Shown here in pieces: positions 1 to 8,531 of a DNA stretch of 58,795 nt. A program made the position numbers and the translations under genes. The notes beneath the pieces were generated by a model. The model was not told where the DNA came from, ran no database searches, and saw nothing but the letters and a program-made list of their open reading frames with translations. Origin of the DNA: Candidatus Gottesmanbacteria bacterium RIFCSPLOWO2_01_FULL_39_12b (lineage in GTDB: Bacteria; Patescibacteriota; Microgenomatia; 2-02-FULL-39-11); the NCBI GenBank assembly GCA_001780955.1, contig MFJR01000013.1, forward strand, positions 34,506 to 93,300. The letters are read 5' to 3'. Within the stretch, counting starts at the first letter, position 1; every line of letters starts with the position of its first letter.

Positions 1-1
1 G

Positions 2-313
2 GATGGGTCCGGCAATATAACTGACGAGCAAAGATATACCTATGAATCCTGGACCGGCTCGACATTTACATTGTTGAGCGGCACTACTACATCCTATGCC
101 TACGATACTACCGATACGGTCTATGTACCATATATAGATGAACAGGCCACCGGCACTTCTGTTTCCAAAAGCGTAATTTACGTATCGGATAGAGATGTTG
201 TTCTTAGGGTCAGGAAAAAAGGTATCATTCCCTTTGAACAAAAAGGTAAACAAATTACCAGTGCTGGATTTTCCGCCACCGCCACCAGAACCGAAGACTC
301 CGTCGTAGTCTAA
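2..313 (+). CDS. Partial phage-virion-like structural protein (C-terminal part, runs off the left edge)
   Basis: The frame is open from base 2. EQRYTYESWTGSTFTL...LRVRKKGIIPFEQ...TRTEDSVV matches the C-terminus of ORF 1903..4968 (EQQYQYASWTGAIFTL...VRVRRGSSGVSNKILPFE...IRTLDSIV). Confidence 0.6.
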   Translation, partial: DGSGNITDEQRYTYESWTGSTFTLLSGTTTSYAYDTTDTVYVPYIDEQATGTSVSKSVIYVSDRDVVLRVRKKGIIPFEQKGKQITSAGFSATATRTEDSVVV

Positions 314-324
314 CAGCCTGACAC

Positions 325-355
325 CTGGAAGGTGAACAGAAGCGACACCTTCTAA
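325..355. repeat. REP-like element (RAYT-associated)
   Basis: gacacctggaaggtgaacagaagcgacaccttc. Confidence 0.75.
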
Positions 356-444
356 AATCTTGGCTTTCGACGATCATAAATTTCAGCTTGACAGAAGCTC
401 CGGTACAGGACACAATAGAAGATAAAAGCAAGATATGTAAAACT

Positions 445-735
445 ATGATCAGTAAAGATTTCAAAATAGATTTTGTTGAAAAACGAATTTACCATAATCC
501 AAAAGGGAGCAAGAAAATTTATACGGTTAACGAACTTTACTCTTTCCTGCAAGACGCGTTCGATGAGCCGGATAATATGGACGATGATATCCCCATACTG
601 GCTAAGTCAAAAACTGAATTCCTTCTCATCAACGGCTGGGTAATGGGCGAAGACGTTATTCCCTATCTTACCCAAGGAGAAATATCAATCATGACAAAGA
701 TGCCAGCCAAGAAAACTCTGACACCTGGAAGGTGA
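445..735 (+). CDS. Short phage-like protein, probably a truncated paralog of the N-terminal part of ORF 1903..4968
   Basis: YTVNELYSFLQDAFDEPDNMDDDIP..TEFLLINGW aligns with WSVNALYSFLQDQFDELGNMDDKVP..TEYRFINNW. ATG at 445 is in frame with ORF 388..735. The stop codon lies in a REP-like repeat. Confidence 0.6.
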   Translation: MISKDFKIDFVEKRIYHNPKGSKKIYTVNELYSFLQDAFDEPDNMDDDIPILAKSKTEFLLINGWVMGEDVIPYLTQGEISIMTKMPAKKTLTPGR

Positions 736-756
736 AAAGGTATTGACACCTCCTAA
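719..756. repeat. REP-like element upstream of the RAYT gene
   Basis: ctgacacctggaaggtgaaaaggtattgacacctcc. Confidence 0.8.
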
Positions 757-777
757 TTTTCGTGCTACCGTCAAATC

Positions 778-1464
778 ATGGCCTACCACCAAACCATTTT
801 TGCCAATCAGCAAATCTACCATATCTTCAACCGGGGCGTTGAGAAGAGAACTACTTTCTTAGACAAAAGAGACTATCGACGATTTTTAGACAGCATGGAT
901 TATTACAGGATAAAAAACCCTACACGATTCTCTTTTAAAAAAAGATCAACTCTTATTGAAAATGTCACGATTGATACTCCCCTTGTTGAAATTCTTTCAT
1001 TCTGTCTTATGCCAAACCATTTTCACTTGCTACTTAGACAAATTGAAGAAAAAGGAATAACAAATTTTATCAGCAAGCTTAGCAACAGTTACACCAGATA
1101 TTTTAACGTGCGCCATAAACGGGTTGGCCCGCTTTTCCAGGGAACTTTTAAAGCGGTAAGAGTTGAGGATGACGAACAGCTCCTCCATGTTTCCCGATAT
1201 ATTCATCTAAATCCATATGTGGGATATCTTACTAAGAATCTTCGAACGTATCCGCATTCTTCTTATCGGGAGTTTTTGGGGATGGAAAAAGGATTTTGTC
1301 AAAAGAAAACCATCCTTGACTTTTTTGAATCACCAACGCATTATGAAACATTTGTTTTAAATCAAGCAGATTATGCAAAATCTCTTAAGGATGCAGGGAA
1401 ACTCTTGCTTGACGTAGTAGATGATGGTGCCAAGGTGTCTCCTCGTATCACCTGGAAGGTGTAG
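778..1464 (+). mobile_element. REP-associated tyrosine transposase (RAYT, Y1_Tnp/HUH family)
   Basis: HxH motif in CLMPNHFHLLLRQ; ISKLSNSYTRYFNVRHKRVGPLFQGTFKAVRVEDDEQLLHVSRYIHLNP is typical of RAYTs. Flanked by CACCTGGAAGGTG repeats. Confidence 0.93.
1425..1463. repeat. REP-like element at the RAYT 3' end, containing the gene's stop codon
   Basis: ggtgccaaggtgtctcctcgtatcacctggaaggtgtag. Confidence 0.75.
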
Positions 1465-1555
1465 CTTTATAACTAATATTTTAGCCTTGGGGGTAAAAAG
1501 TGGTTTTCCAATTGATATCTTGACAAGATAGAAAAATTTATACTACATTATATAT

Positions 1556-1882
1556 ATGGCGCAAAGATGGTATCTTAAAACCGATGTTGGACGATTGAAA
1601 AAGGGCGCTATTAGCCACGCTCAATTTATGAAGCTAGGGAGACACGACAGGGAAAATAACACCATGCCTTTAAGCTGGGCGCTGGCTGACGGACTTGTAG
1701 AAGCAGATGCATCAGAAGCAGATACTATTGACAAGCTAACCATATACGCACCCGGTGAAATGCCGAAATCAGTAGCCGCAGAGGACCAAAACAATAATCC
1801 CCCAGAAAACCCTCCGAAAAAGAAAAGGTTTCTCGTAAATAAACTTGGCGAAATTATTCGCGCCAAAGAAACAAAGAAATAA
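1556..1882 (+). CDS. Small hypothetical protein in the phage-like island
   Basis: ORF with an upstream TTGACA-18-TACATT promoter-like pair. Lies directly before the large structural-type gene. Confidence 0.6.
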   Translation: MAQRWYLKTDVGRLKKGAISHAQFMKLGRHDRENNTMPLSWALADGLVEADASEADTIDKLTIYAPGEMPKSVAAEDQNNNPPENPPKKKRFLVNKLGEIIRAKETKK

Positions 1883-1902
1883 ATAGTTAGGAATTTATTA
1901 TT

Positions 1903-4900
1903 ATGCCGATTGCAGACGACTGGACAGTTGATTATATTGATAAAAAAGTATCCCACGTCCAATTTAAGGACGAAATTACCGGCTCCGACTCCTCTGTCGC
2001 CGAAGTCTCTACCGTAAAATGTGTTGCTGTGTCGGGAAATATTTCCGCCGCTGATTACTTCTTTCTTTACTCTGCAACCGATGCTACTAAATATCATGTC
2101 TGGTATAAGGTTGGCGGCTCCGGTACGGATCCGGCTCCTGCGGGAAGCACTGCGGTTCTGGTAACCGTAGGCGGTACCGATACAGATGCCCAAGTTGCAA
2201 CCGCTACCCAAACAGCAATTGATGCCCTAGCCGATTTTACCGCTGCTGTTAACACCGACACCATTACCGTTACTATTACCAATGTTGACAAAGGTTCAAC
2301 AACCGATGTTGCCAACGGTGTGGGGCTGACCGAATTTGCCTATAATAAAGAAGTTGCAACCGTGCTGTGTGTCGGACAAACAGGTAATATCGCAAGCGCG
2401 GGTGCAGGGGATTATATCACCCTCTATTCTGCAAGCAACACGACAAAATACCATGTCTGGTATTTTGTCACAGGAGGAAGCAATACCGATCCGGCGCCGG
2501 CGGGAAGCACAGGGGTTCAGGTTACTATCGCTTCAGCCGCTGCAGATACTGCTGTTGCTTCTGCTACGGCAACTGCAATAGACAATCTGACCGATTTTGT
2601 CGCAACGGTCTCAACCGCTACGGTCACTATTACCAATGCCACGGCAGGACCAAGTACTAATGTTGCCAATGGTGTTGGACTTACTGAATTTACCTACACA
2701 ACTATTACCAATCCTGTCAAGGGAATCGGAAAGACTGTCTGGTCGGTTAACGCCCTCTACTCTTTCCTCCAAGACCAATTTGACGAACTTGGAAATATGG
2801 ACGACAAAGTCCCAATGGATGCCCAGACACCTACCGAGTACCGTTTTATCAATAATTGGTTTATTGATGAGGTAAGTATCAAATATCTAAAAGGCGGCGC
2901 TATTAAGACAAGCGGTTGGACAACAGGACAGATTGTTCAGCAAATTCTCGACGGAAGCTCTCCTACCTACACAAACGTTGTTTCCGGCGATATTGGTTTA
3001 ATCGTCACAGAAGCTGGCACCGGCGATACAGGAAATCTACTCTTTGCCGATAATGCCAGACAACGCTGGTGGATAAGACCGGATGTTCCCGGAACAGGCG
3101 GGGACGAATTTGACTCTGCAGGCGCTGGTTACTCAATCGGAAGCGGTACTGGTGCAGGCAGTTCTACTGCCGCTGCATTAACAGGCGAAAATACCTGGGC
3201 CAACATGTTTACCCTGGGTACTATTGAAACTAACACCGCAATTTATGTCGTGCAAGACACCGCAAAAGTTTCGGCCTGGTGGCCCACCGGACAAATTGAC
3301 GTCCTGCTCCGGGTCCTGGAAGCAGGCTCAACGGTAGGCGCAAACGGCGGAGACATCCGTGACATTTTTATCGGCGCCCGTGAATATAGCAAGCTATTCG
3401 ACCATTTTATCTCAAACGACATTACCGGCGGAAGAAACCCTGTACCTTTGGCTACTGCGGCCGATCTTAACAATACCACCGGTCAATACACCATTGCCCT
3501 TACCTCTGCTGATATCACTTTTGCCGTTGGCGATCGCTTTATTGTCTCCGGCACTCCCGCCAAAGAAGGCACCGTTACCGCCTTCACCGGCTCGCCGGCC
3601 ACCTCCATTGATTACTATCTTTCGGGCACATCGCTCACTCAATTTGCAGCTTCTGACGTCATCGTCAAAGTCGGTACCACTACTCCCGACTCAACTATTA
3701 ATGGTTCTCCAACCGATCTCGTGGCCGACTACGGCACTACCACGCCTGTCATTCTTACCTTTGCCTACAGTACACAAAATTTAAATAATGGCGCAGGTGC
3801 AAAACCATATGACTGCTCCATTGATTTAGGCGGTAGGACTGTAAAACAAATGTACGAATGGGTCAAGTTTATTACCAGACGCGGCGCGGTCGCTACTCCT
3901 CAGCTTAAGACCGGTACAGGCACAATCGCTTCCCCTGCTTTTGCCAATATTAACGGTGAACAGTACATTAAATTACTGGCAGGAACTCTGGCTGTAGACG
4001 ACTTTACTCCGGTAAAAGCATCTCCCTTTGGTACCTTCGCCGGAGGCAAATTCTTCGGCGCTCAAGGCGTATGGATAACTAATTACGCAGCTGCCGACGC
4101 GCAAGCCTTCCAGCTGATTGATTCCAACGGCGCAACCCAAACACCGCCAAATACTGTCTCTGTAACTATATCCAATCTTCGAGTCAGCGATGTAACAGGA
4201 GTATTTGTCTTAACCGAAGAAGGCGGAATCATTAACAAAGCAAAGTATGTAATGACAACCCAAGCTGCTAGCCTTACTACGATTACCGTAAACGCAATTG
4301 ATGCTGAGACACCGCAAGCTGGAGTTATCAGAGTAGTTGATTTCTCCGATCCCCTCAAAGCAGAACAGCAATACCAATATGCCTCATGGACAGGAGCTAT
4401 TTTTACCCTTAACCGGTTCCCTACAGCGGGAAACTATACGGTAACCGGGGGTTCGGGCACTACAACTATTCTTACCGACACTGACGCAGCAGTCAATTTT
4501 GTCACTGGCAAAGTTAAACCGGGCGATATTGTCAGAAACGTTACGGACGGCTCTGTGGCAACCGTAGTAACTGTAGACTCAGCAAGTCAAATTACCACAA
4601 CAGGATTAACAGGCGGCACAGACAATACCTTTACCAATACGGATACCTACAATATCACCACAGAGACTAACAGGGCTTATGAAGTAACCAACGACACCGC
4701 ATACGCGCCTATTATAAACGCGACCGGCGTTTATTATTCTTCAACAGCCACCAATTTTAGCGCCGGTGAAGGAACAGACGCCCTCCCAGCCTCGATGGCC
4801 AATACTCTTATTAAAGGCGCAGGCGGAGATATTCCGGTCCTAGTACGTGTACGTAGAGGATCTTCCGGCGTATCCAATAAGATTTTGCCCTTTGAAATTG

Positions 4901-4968
4901 CGCAAACAGTTGGCCAAAGTGGTATGTCTCAGGCTGCTATCCGCACACTTGACTCTATCGTCACCTAA
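1903..4968 (+). CDS. Large phage-virion-like/tail-like beta-rich repeat protein (1021 aa)
   Basis: Ser/Thr/Gly/Ala-rich. Two tandem copies of a domain with KYHVWY(K/F)V..G(S/T)..TDPAPAGST..V.(V/I)..TA(I)D.L.DF..NVANGVGLTEF. Homologous to the flanking partial ORFs. Confidence 0.65.
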   Translation: MPIADDWTVDYIDKKVSHVQFKDEITGSDSSVAEVSTVKCVAVSGNISAADYFFLYSATDATKYHVWYKVGGSGTDPAPAGSTAVLVTVGGTDTDAQVATATQTAIDALADFTAAVNTDTITVTITNVDKGSTTDVANGVGLTEFAYNKEVATVLCVGQTGNIASAGAGDYITLYSASNTTKYHVWYFVTGGSNTDPAPAGSTGVQVTIASAAADTAVASATATAIDNLTDFVATVSTATVTITNATAGPSTNVANGVGLTEFTYTTITNPVKGIGKTVWSVNALYSFLQDQFDELGNMDDKVPMDAQTPTEYRFINNWFIDEVSIKYLKGGAIKTSGWTTGQIVQQILDGSSPTYTNVVSGDIGLIVTEAGTGDTGNLLFADNARQRWWIRPDVPGTGGDEFDSAGAGYSIGSGTGAGSSTAAALTGENTWANMFTLGTIETNTAIYVVQDTAKVSAWWPTGQIDVLLRVLEAGSTVGANGGDIRDIFIGAREYSKLFDHFISNDITGGRNPVPLATAADLNNTTGQYTIALTSADITFAVGDRFIVSGTPAKEGTVTAFTGSPATSIDYYLSGTSLTQFAASDVIVKVGTTTPDSTINGSPTDLVADYGTTTPVILTFAYSTQNLNNGAGAKPYDCSIDLGGRTVKQMYEWVKFITRRGAVATPQLKTGTGTIASPAFANINGEQYIKLLAGTLAVDDFTPVKASPFGTFAGGKFFGAQGVWITNYAAADAQAFQLIDSNGATQTPPNTVSVTISNLRVSDVTGVFVLTEEGGIINKAKYVMTTQAASLTTITVNAIDAETPQAGVIRVVDFSDPLKAEQQYQYASWTGAIFTLNRFPTAGNYTVTGGSGTTTILTDTDAAVNFVTGKVKPGDIVRNVTDGSVATVVTVDSASQITTTGLTGGTDNTFTNTDTYNITTETNRAYEVTNDTAYAPIINATGVYYSSTATNFSAGEGTDALPASMANTLIKGAGGDIPVLVRVRRGSSGVSNKILPFEIAQTVGQSGMSQAAIRTLDSIVT

Positions 4969-5189
4969 TGAATACTCAGGATATACCGGATATTAAGGTA
5001 ACCATCACCCACCACGACGTACAACCTCCAAACTACGATATTACTGCTCTGAAAAAAAATATAGAGGACTCAAAAAAACACGTCCGGATGCTTCAGGAAG
5101 AAATTGACAAACAGCGGGCAAATCAAAAACTCCTTAAAAAACTCATCAAAGGCCAAGAATCCCGCAACCGCCTGACACCCTTCAGGTGA
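4968..5189 (+). CDS. Small coiled-coil hypothetical protein
   Basis: Start ATG overlaps the stop of the preceding ORF (TAATG). Heptad-like KKNIEDSKKHVRMLQEEIDKQRANQKLLKKLI. The C-terminus (LTPFR) is encoded by a REP-like repeat. Confidence 0.6.
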   Translation: MNTQDIPDIKVTITHHDVQPPNYDITALKKNIEDSKKHVRMLQEEIDKQRANQKLLKKLIKGQESRNRLTPFR

Positions 5190-5210
5190 AAAGGTATTGA
5201 CACCTATTCC
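5172..5210. repeat. REP-like element
   Basis: ctgacacccttcaggtgaaaaggtattgacacctattcc. Near-identical tail to the 719-756 copy. Confidence 0.78.
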
Positions 5211-5256
5211 CTAATTTGGGGTTGAAAAAAAGTGAGATTTCGACTACATTATTCCT

Positions 5257-6576
5257 ATGGCTCTTCCATTAACTTTTGATTTTTATAATAAAATTATAGA
5301 GGTGCCCGCAGACGACACTTCCCTATCGCTTCAATACCTTGTAGACCAAACCAGAGACGCCGAGGATGAAATTGCCCCAACTCCCGGAATGGTCACTTCT
5401 AAAATTATCGACGCTTTTGGGAAACAAAACTTGGGTGGCGGCAGTTTGGTCGGTATTACTGTCGTTATGCTCGGCGGCTGGAAGGTCAGGTTTGAAGATA
5501 GGACGCCCGGTCCTACCGTTGCTTGTATTATTAGCGGTGGTAATTTTGTGTCTGGAGACGGATCAAACCCTGTTGCTGCTTCTCCCTTTGTGCAAGTCAC
5601 CATTGCTCAATCCACCTCTGCTACGATCACTACTCCCGAATCAGATACTTCCCTTCTTTATCTTGTGGAATCACTGACAGGAAGAAACAGATCGGTTGGT
5701 TCGTATTTCTATTGGGATCCGGCAAACGGATTAGACACACAAGATGGCACAAAACCATCAACTGCCGTAAAAACATTCGCTGCGGCGTATGATCTGGTAA
5801 CAAGCGGAGCAAACGACACGATTTTTTGTCTTTCGACTAACGATAGCGGCATCACTACCGTTGACGAAACACTTCTCATAGAGAAAAATAACCTTAAACT
5901 GCGCGGTCCCGGCCATACTTTCCAGATTGCCCCCACTCTTGCAACCGGAGCTAACACCATTACGATTAATGCGAGTAACGTAGAAATTAACGGCCTCTAC
6001 ATCTCTACCAAAGCCAGTGACGCATGGGATGCAGTAGTAGTAAACGGAAACGATAACGTTGTCCAAGACTGCTGGGTAAGTACAGTTCAAGGTAATGGTA
6101 TTAATATTTCGAGTTCTGCCCGTACACGAATAGATACCTGCGTTATTGAGAAGTGCGGAGAATCCCTAACCGGAGACGGTATCAAAATAGGTAACACCGT
6201 AACGCAATCGCTCATATCAAAATGTATAGTATCAGACAATATCAACGGGGTTGTCCTCTCCGGCACTGGAATAGCGGATAATATTTTCGAAAATAATCTA
6301 ATCTACAATAATTCTGCTTACGGCATCACAATAGCAGTCGGCCCACTCCGAACTCACGTCAGATCCGGACATACATTCAGCAAAAACACTCTGGGAGATA
6401 CAGACTACCCCGCCGGCTATGACACCTTTGTAGAAACCCAAGCCGGCGGTCTTAATGCAACTCAAGTTGCCAACGCTGTCTGGGACGAAGTTATCTCCGG
6501 ACATGTGACCGCTGGCACAACAGGTAAAACCCTCAAAGACGCCAAGACAAAAGCCACTTTGGCTTCATTGAAGTAA
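5257..6576 (+). CDS. Phage-like protein with right-handed beta-helix region and terminal ANAVWDEVISGHVTAGTTG module
   Basis: Repetitive beta-helix pattern (NVEINGLYIS.., NVVQDCWVS.., RIDTCVIEKC.., LISKCIVSDN.., IFENNLIYNN). The C-terminal motif is typical of phage structural proteins. Confidence 0.7.
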   Translation: MALPLTFDFYNKIIEVPADDTSLSLQYLVDQTRDAEDEIAPTPGMVTSKIIDAFGKQNLGGGSLVGITVVMLGGWKVRFEDRTPGPTVACIISGGNFVSGDGSNPVAASPFVQVTIAQSTSATITTPESDTSLLYLVESLTGRNRSVGSYFYWDPANGLDTQDGTKPSTAVKTFAAAYDLVTSGANDTIFCLSTNDSGITTVDETLLIEKNNLKLRGPGHTFQIAPTLATGANTITINASNVEINGLYISTKASDAWDAVVVNGNDNVVQDCWVSTVQGNGINISSSARTRIDTCVIEKCGESLTGDGIKIGNTVTQSLISKCIVSDNINGVVLSGTGIADNIFENNLIYNNSAYGITIAVGPLRTHVRSGHTFSKNTLGDTDYPAGYDTFVETQAGGLNATQVANAVWDEVISGHVTAGTTGKTLKDAKTKATLASLK

Positions 6577-6579
6577 AGA

Positions 6580-6664
6580 CCCACCTTCTCCAGGTGTGCC
6601 GCAGGCGGAACGTCAAACGTTCCAGCCGCGTTTGACTGCGGCGCAACACCACCTGGAAGGTTGA
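6580..6664. repeat. Composite REP-like inverted pair (BIME-like)
   Basis: ccaccttctccaggtg...ggaacgtcaaacgttcc..ccgcgtttgactgcgg...acaccacctggaaggt. Confidence 0.7.
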
Positions 6665-6722
6665 TAGTTTGCCTCTTGCATTTATATTTTTCATTAGTTT
6701 ATGATTAGATTGTAAAATAAAT

Positions 6723-6971
6723 ATGCCATTTTTAAGTAATATAGGTAGCACCGAACTCGTAATTATAGGCGTAGTGCTTTTGGTGTTGTTTGGAGGAAAA
6801 AAACTATCTGAATTGGCAAGGGGAATTGGTGAATCAGGAAGAGAATTAAAAAAAGCTAAAAAGGAAATACTGAATGCTTTTAACGAAACAGAGGATGAGG
6901 ATCAAAAAGAAAGTCCGCCAGATGGCGGGAAAAAGGTAACAAAAAAGAAAGGGGGTGCAACTAATGTTTAG
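6723..6971 (+). CDS. tatA: TatA-family translocase subunit (copy 1)
   Basis: MPFLSNIGSTELVIIGVVLLVLFGGKKLSELARGIGESGRELKKAKKE: TM segment, FGGKKL hinge and amphipathic helix. Confidence 0.9.
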   Translation: MPFLSNIGSTELVIIGVVLLVLFGGKKLSELARGIGESGRELKKAKKEILNAFNETEDEDQKESPPDGGKKVTKKKGGATNV

Positions 6972-7113
6972 TAATTTTGGCTCAACTGAAATCGCCATAA
7001 TTGGATTATTAATTATCATCTTCTTTGGGGGTAAAAAAATTCCCGAGTTTATTAAAGGACTGGGAGAAGCAGTAAAAGAATTCCGGAAGGGACTTAAAGA
7101 CGACGAAAAGTAA
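6964..7113 (+). CDS. tatA: TatA-family translocase subunit (copy 2, 49 aa, not in the ORF track)
   Basis: My translation: MFSNFGSTEIAIIGLLIIIFFGGKKIPEFIKGLGEAVKEFRKGLKDDEK. Overlaps the end of tatA copy 1 by 8 nt. Confidence 0.88.
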   Translation: MFSNFGSTEIAIIGLLIIIFFGGKKIPEFIKGLGEAVKEFRKGLKDDEK

Positions 7114-7143
7114 ATATTTTAATTGGATACTTCATACTAATCT

Positions 7144-7245
7144 ACCTCAGCCAAGTTAGAAATGGCTGATTCTATGGCTAAATACAAGACTTCACGAAAA
7201 CCTGCCTCAGCTAAGTTAGAAATAGATAACTCTATGGCTAAATAC
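7144..7245 (+). repeat. Two-copy direct repeat (60-bp period) at the tatC 5' end
   Basis: acctcagccaagttagaaatggctgattctatggctaaatac (7144-7185) versus gcctcagctaagttagaaatagataactctatggctaaatac (7204-7245). Confidence 0.85.
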
Positions 7246-7938
7246 ATGCCTTTCCTTGTTGAGATTCGAAGAAGGCTCTTTTTTACGCTTTCCGTATTTA
7301 TTATTGCCACAGTACTCGGGTTTTTCTTTTACGAAAAAACAACCAAACTTATTCTTTCTCTCTTCAGCTTAAAAGGGCTTAACATCGTCTTTACTTCTCC
7401 ATTTCAATTTTTAAGTTTAGCCGTCAATTCAGGCCTATTAATCGGCTTCATCGTTGTTTTACCTTTATTAATCTCTCAAATCCTGACATTCCTAAAACCG
7501 GCTCTTAGTTCCAAGGAATACAGGACAGTTGTGTTCCTGTTACCGGTAAGTATTTTCCTGTTCATAATCGGGTTTTCTTTTGGCGTAATTATTATGAAAT
7601 ATATGATAGTTTTATTCTACGAAAAATCTCTTAATTTAGACATAGGAAACATTCTGGACGTTAACCGCCTTCTCTCTTCAATACTAATTACCGCTGTCCT
7701 GATGGGGCTGGCTTTCCAGTTTCCGATTGTTTTGACTGTTTTAATGCATCTTAAGATAATTAAATACCAAACTCTTACCAAACAAAGACTTTGGGCTTAT
7801 ACATCAGCCCTAATATTCGCTGCTATTCTTCCGCCAACAGATATTCTTTCTTTATTATTGCTGTTTTTGCCCCTTGCATTGTTATTCGAATTTACTTTAT
7901 TATTAAATAAGATGATTTTAAAAAATCATCTTCTGTAA
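7162..7938 (+). CDS. tatC: TatC, Sec-independent translocase
   Basis: MPFLVEIRRRLFFTL...FQFLSLAVNSGLLIGFIVVLPLLISQILTFLKPALSSKEYR: TatC core with six predicted TM segments. The true start may be the later in-frame ATG near 7234. Confidence 0.92.
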   Translation: MADSMAKYKTSRKPASAKLEIDNSMAKYMPFLVEIRRRLFFTLSVFIIATVLGFFFYEKTTKLILSLFSLKGLNIVFTSPFQFLSLAVNSGLLIGFIVVLPLLISQILTFLKPALSSKEYRTVVFLLPVSIFLFIIGFSFGVIIMKYMIVLFYEKSLNLDIGNILDVNRLLSSILITAVLMGLAFQFPIVLTVLMHLKIIKYQTLTKQRLWAYTSALIFAAILPPTDILSLLLLFLPLALLFEFTLLLNKMILKNHLL

Positions 7939-7979
7939 AACTCGCAGATAAATTTTAAAGAAAGGAGGAGATAAATATT

Positions 7980-8126
7980 ATGTTTAATGGAATCGGTACT
8001 ACAGAAATAATAATAATAGCTGTAATTTTATTGCTTCTGTTTGGAGGAAAGAAACTACCGGAACTGGCAAGAGGAATCGGTGAAGCGATAAAGGAATTTA
8101 GAAAATCTTTCAAAGACAAAAGCTAA
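7980..8126 (+). CDS. tatA: TatA-family translocase subunit (copy 3, 48 aa, not in the ORF track)
   Basis: My translation: MFNGIGTTEIIIIAVILLLLFGGKKLPELARGIGEAIKEFRKSFKDKS, with upstream RBS aaaggagga. Confidence 0.92.
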   Translation: MFNGIGTTEIIIIAVILLLLFGGKKLPELARGIGEAIKEFRKSFKDKS

Positions 8127-8135
8127 GCTATCCTG

Positions 8136-8528
8136 ATGTTAATTCCTTTGTTTGCCTCAATGGCTCCGTTATTAATTTGGCCCGTTGAGTTTATATTTCC
8201 TTATCCTCATATTATAGAAGAATTGGTTAAGGGTTTTTTGGTATACTTTATTCTTAAATCTTCGGACAATACAATAAGAATTAGGTCAACAATTTTGGCC
8301 GGTCTTCTTTTTGCTTTTTCAGAAAGTGTAATGTATATGTTTAATATCCTGCTTGTGGGAACCATTTGGACATTTATAGAAAGGCTAATACTTACGATCC
8401 CTCTTCATGTGATCACTACTCTACTTATTTTACTTTCAGGTATGAGGAAAAAAGAGCTTCTGCCGTTAGGAGTTGTTGCGGCAATGTTCCTTCATTATTT
8501 CTTTAACCTTTTCGTCCAGCGATTCTAA
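8136..8528 (+). CDS. PrsW/CPBP-like intramembrane metalloprotease
   Basis: HIIEELVKGFLVYF (EExxK-type motif), a later ESVMYM segment and LHYFFN, with multiple TM segments. Confidence 0.6.
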   Translation: MLIPLFASMAPLLIWPVEFIFPYPHIIEELVKGFLVYFILKSSDNTIRIRSTILAGLLFAFSESVMYMFNILLVGTIWTFIERLILTIPLHVITTLLILLSGMRKKELLPLGVVAAMFLHYFFNLFVQRF

Positions 8529-8531
8529 ACC

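Noticed and set aside
388-444. Upstream part of ORF 388..735 as coding
   Set aside because: It begins with TTG within REP-adjacent sequence; the homologous region fits the internal ATG at 445 better.
1621-2211. Antisense ORFs in the listed track (e.g. 1621..2211 -, 3243..3479 -, 5758..6090 -, 14467..14742 -)
   Set aside because: They overlap well-supported genes on the opposite strand and read as low-complexity or non-protein-like.
1903-4968. Diversity-generating retroelement target
   Set aside because: No reverse transcriptase or template/variable repeat pair recognised. The tandem repeat is divergent domain duplication.
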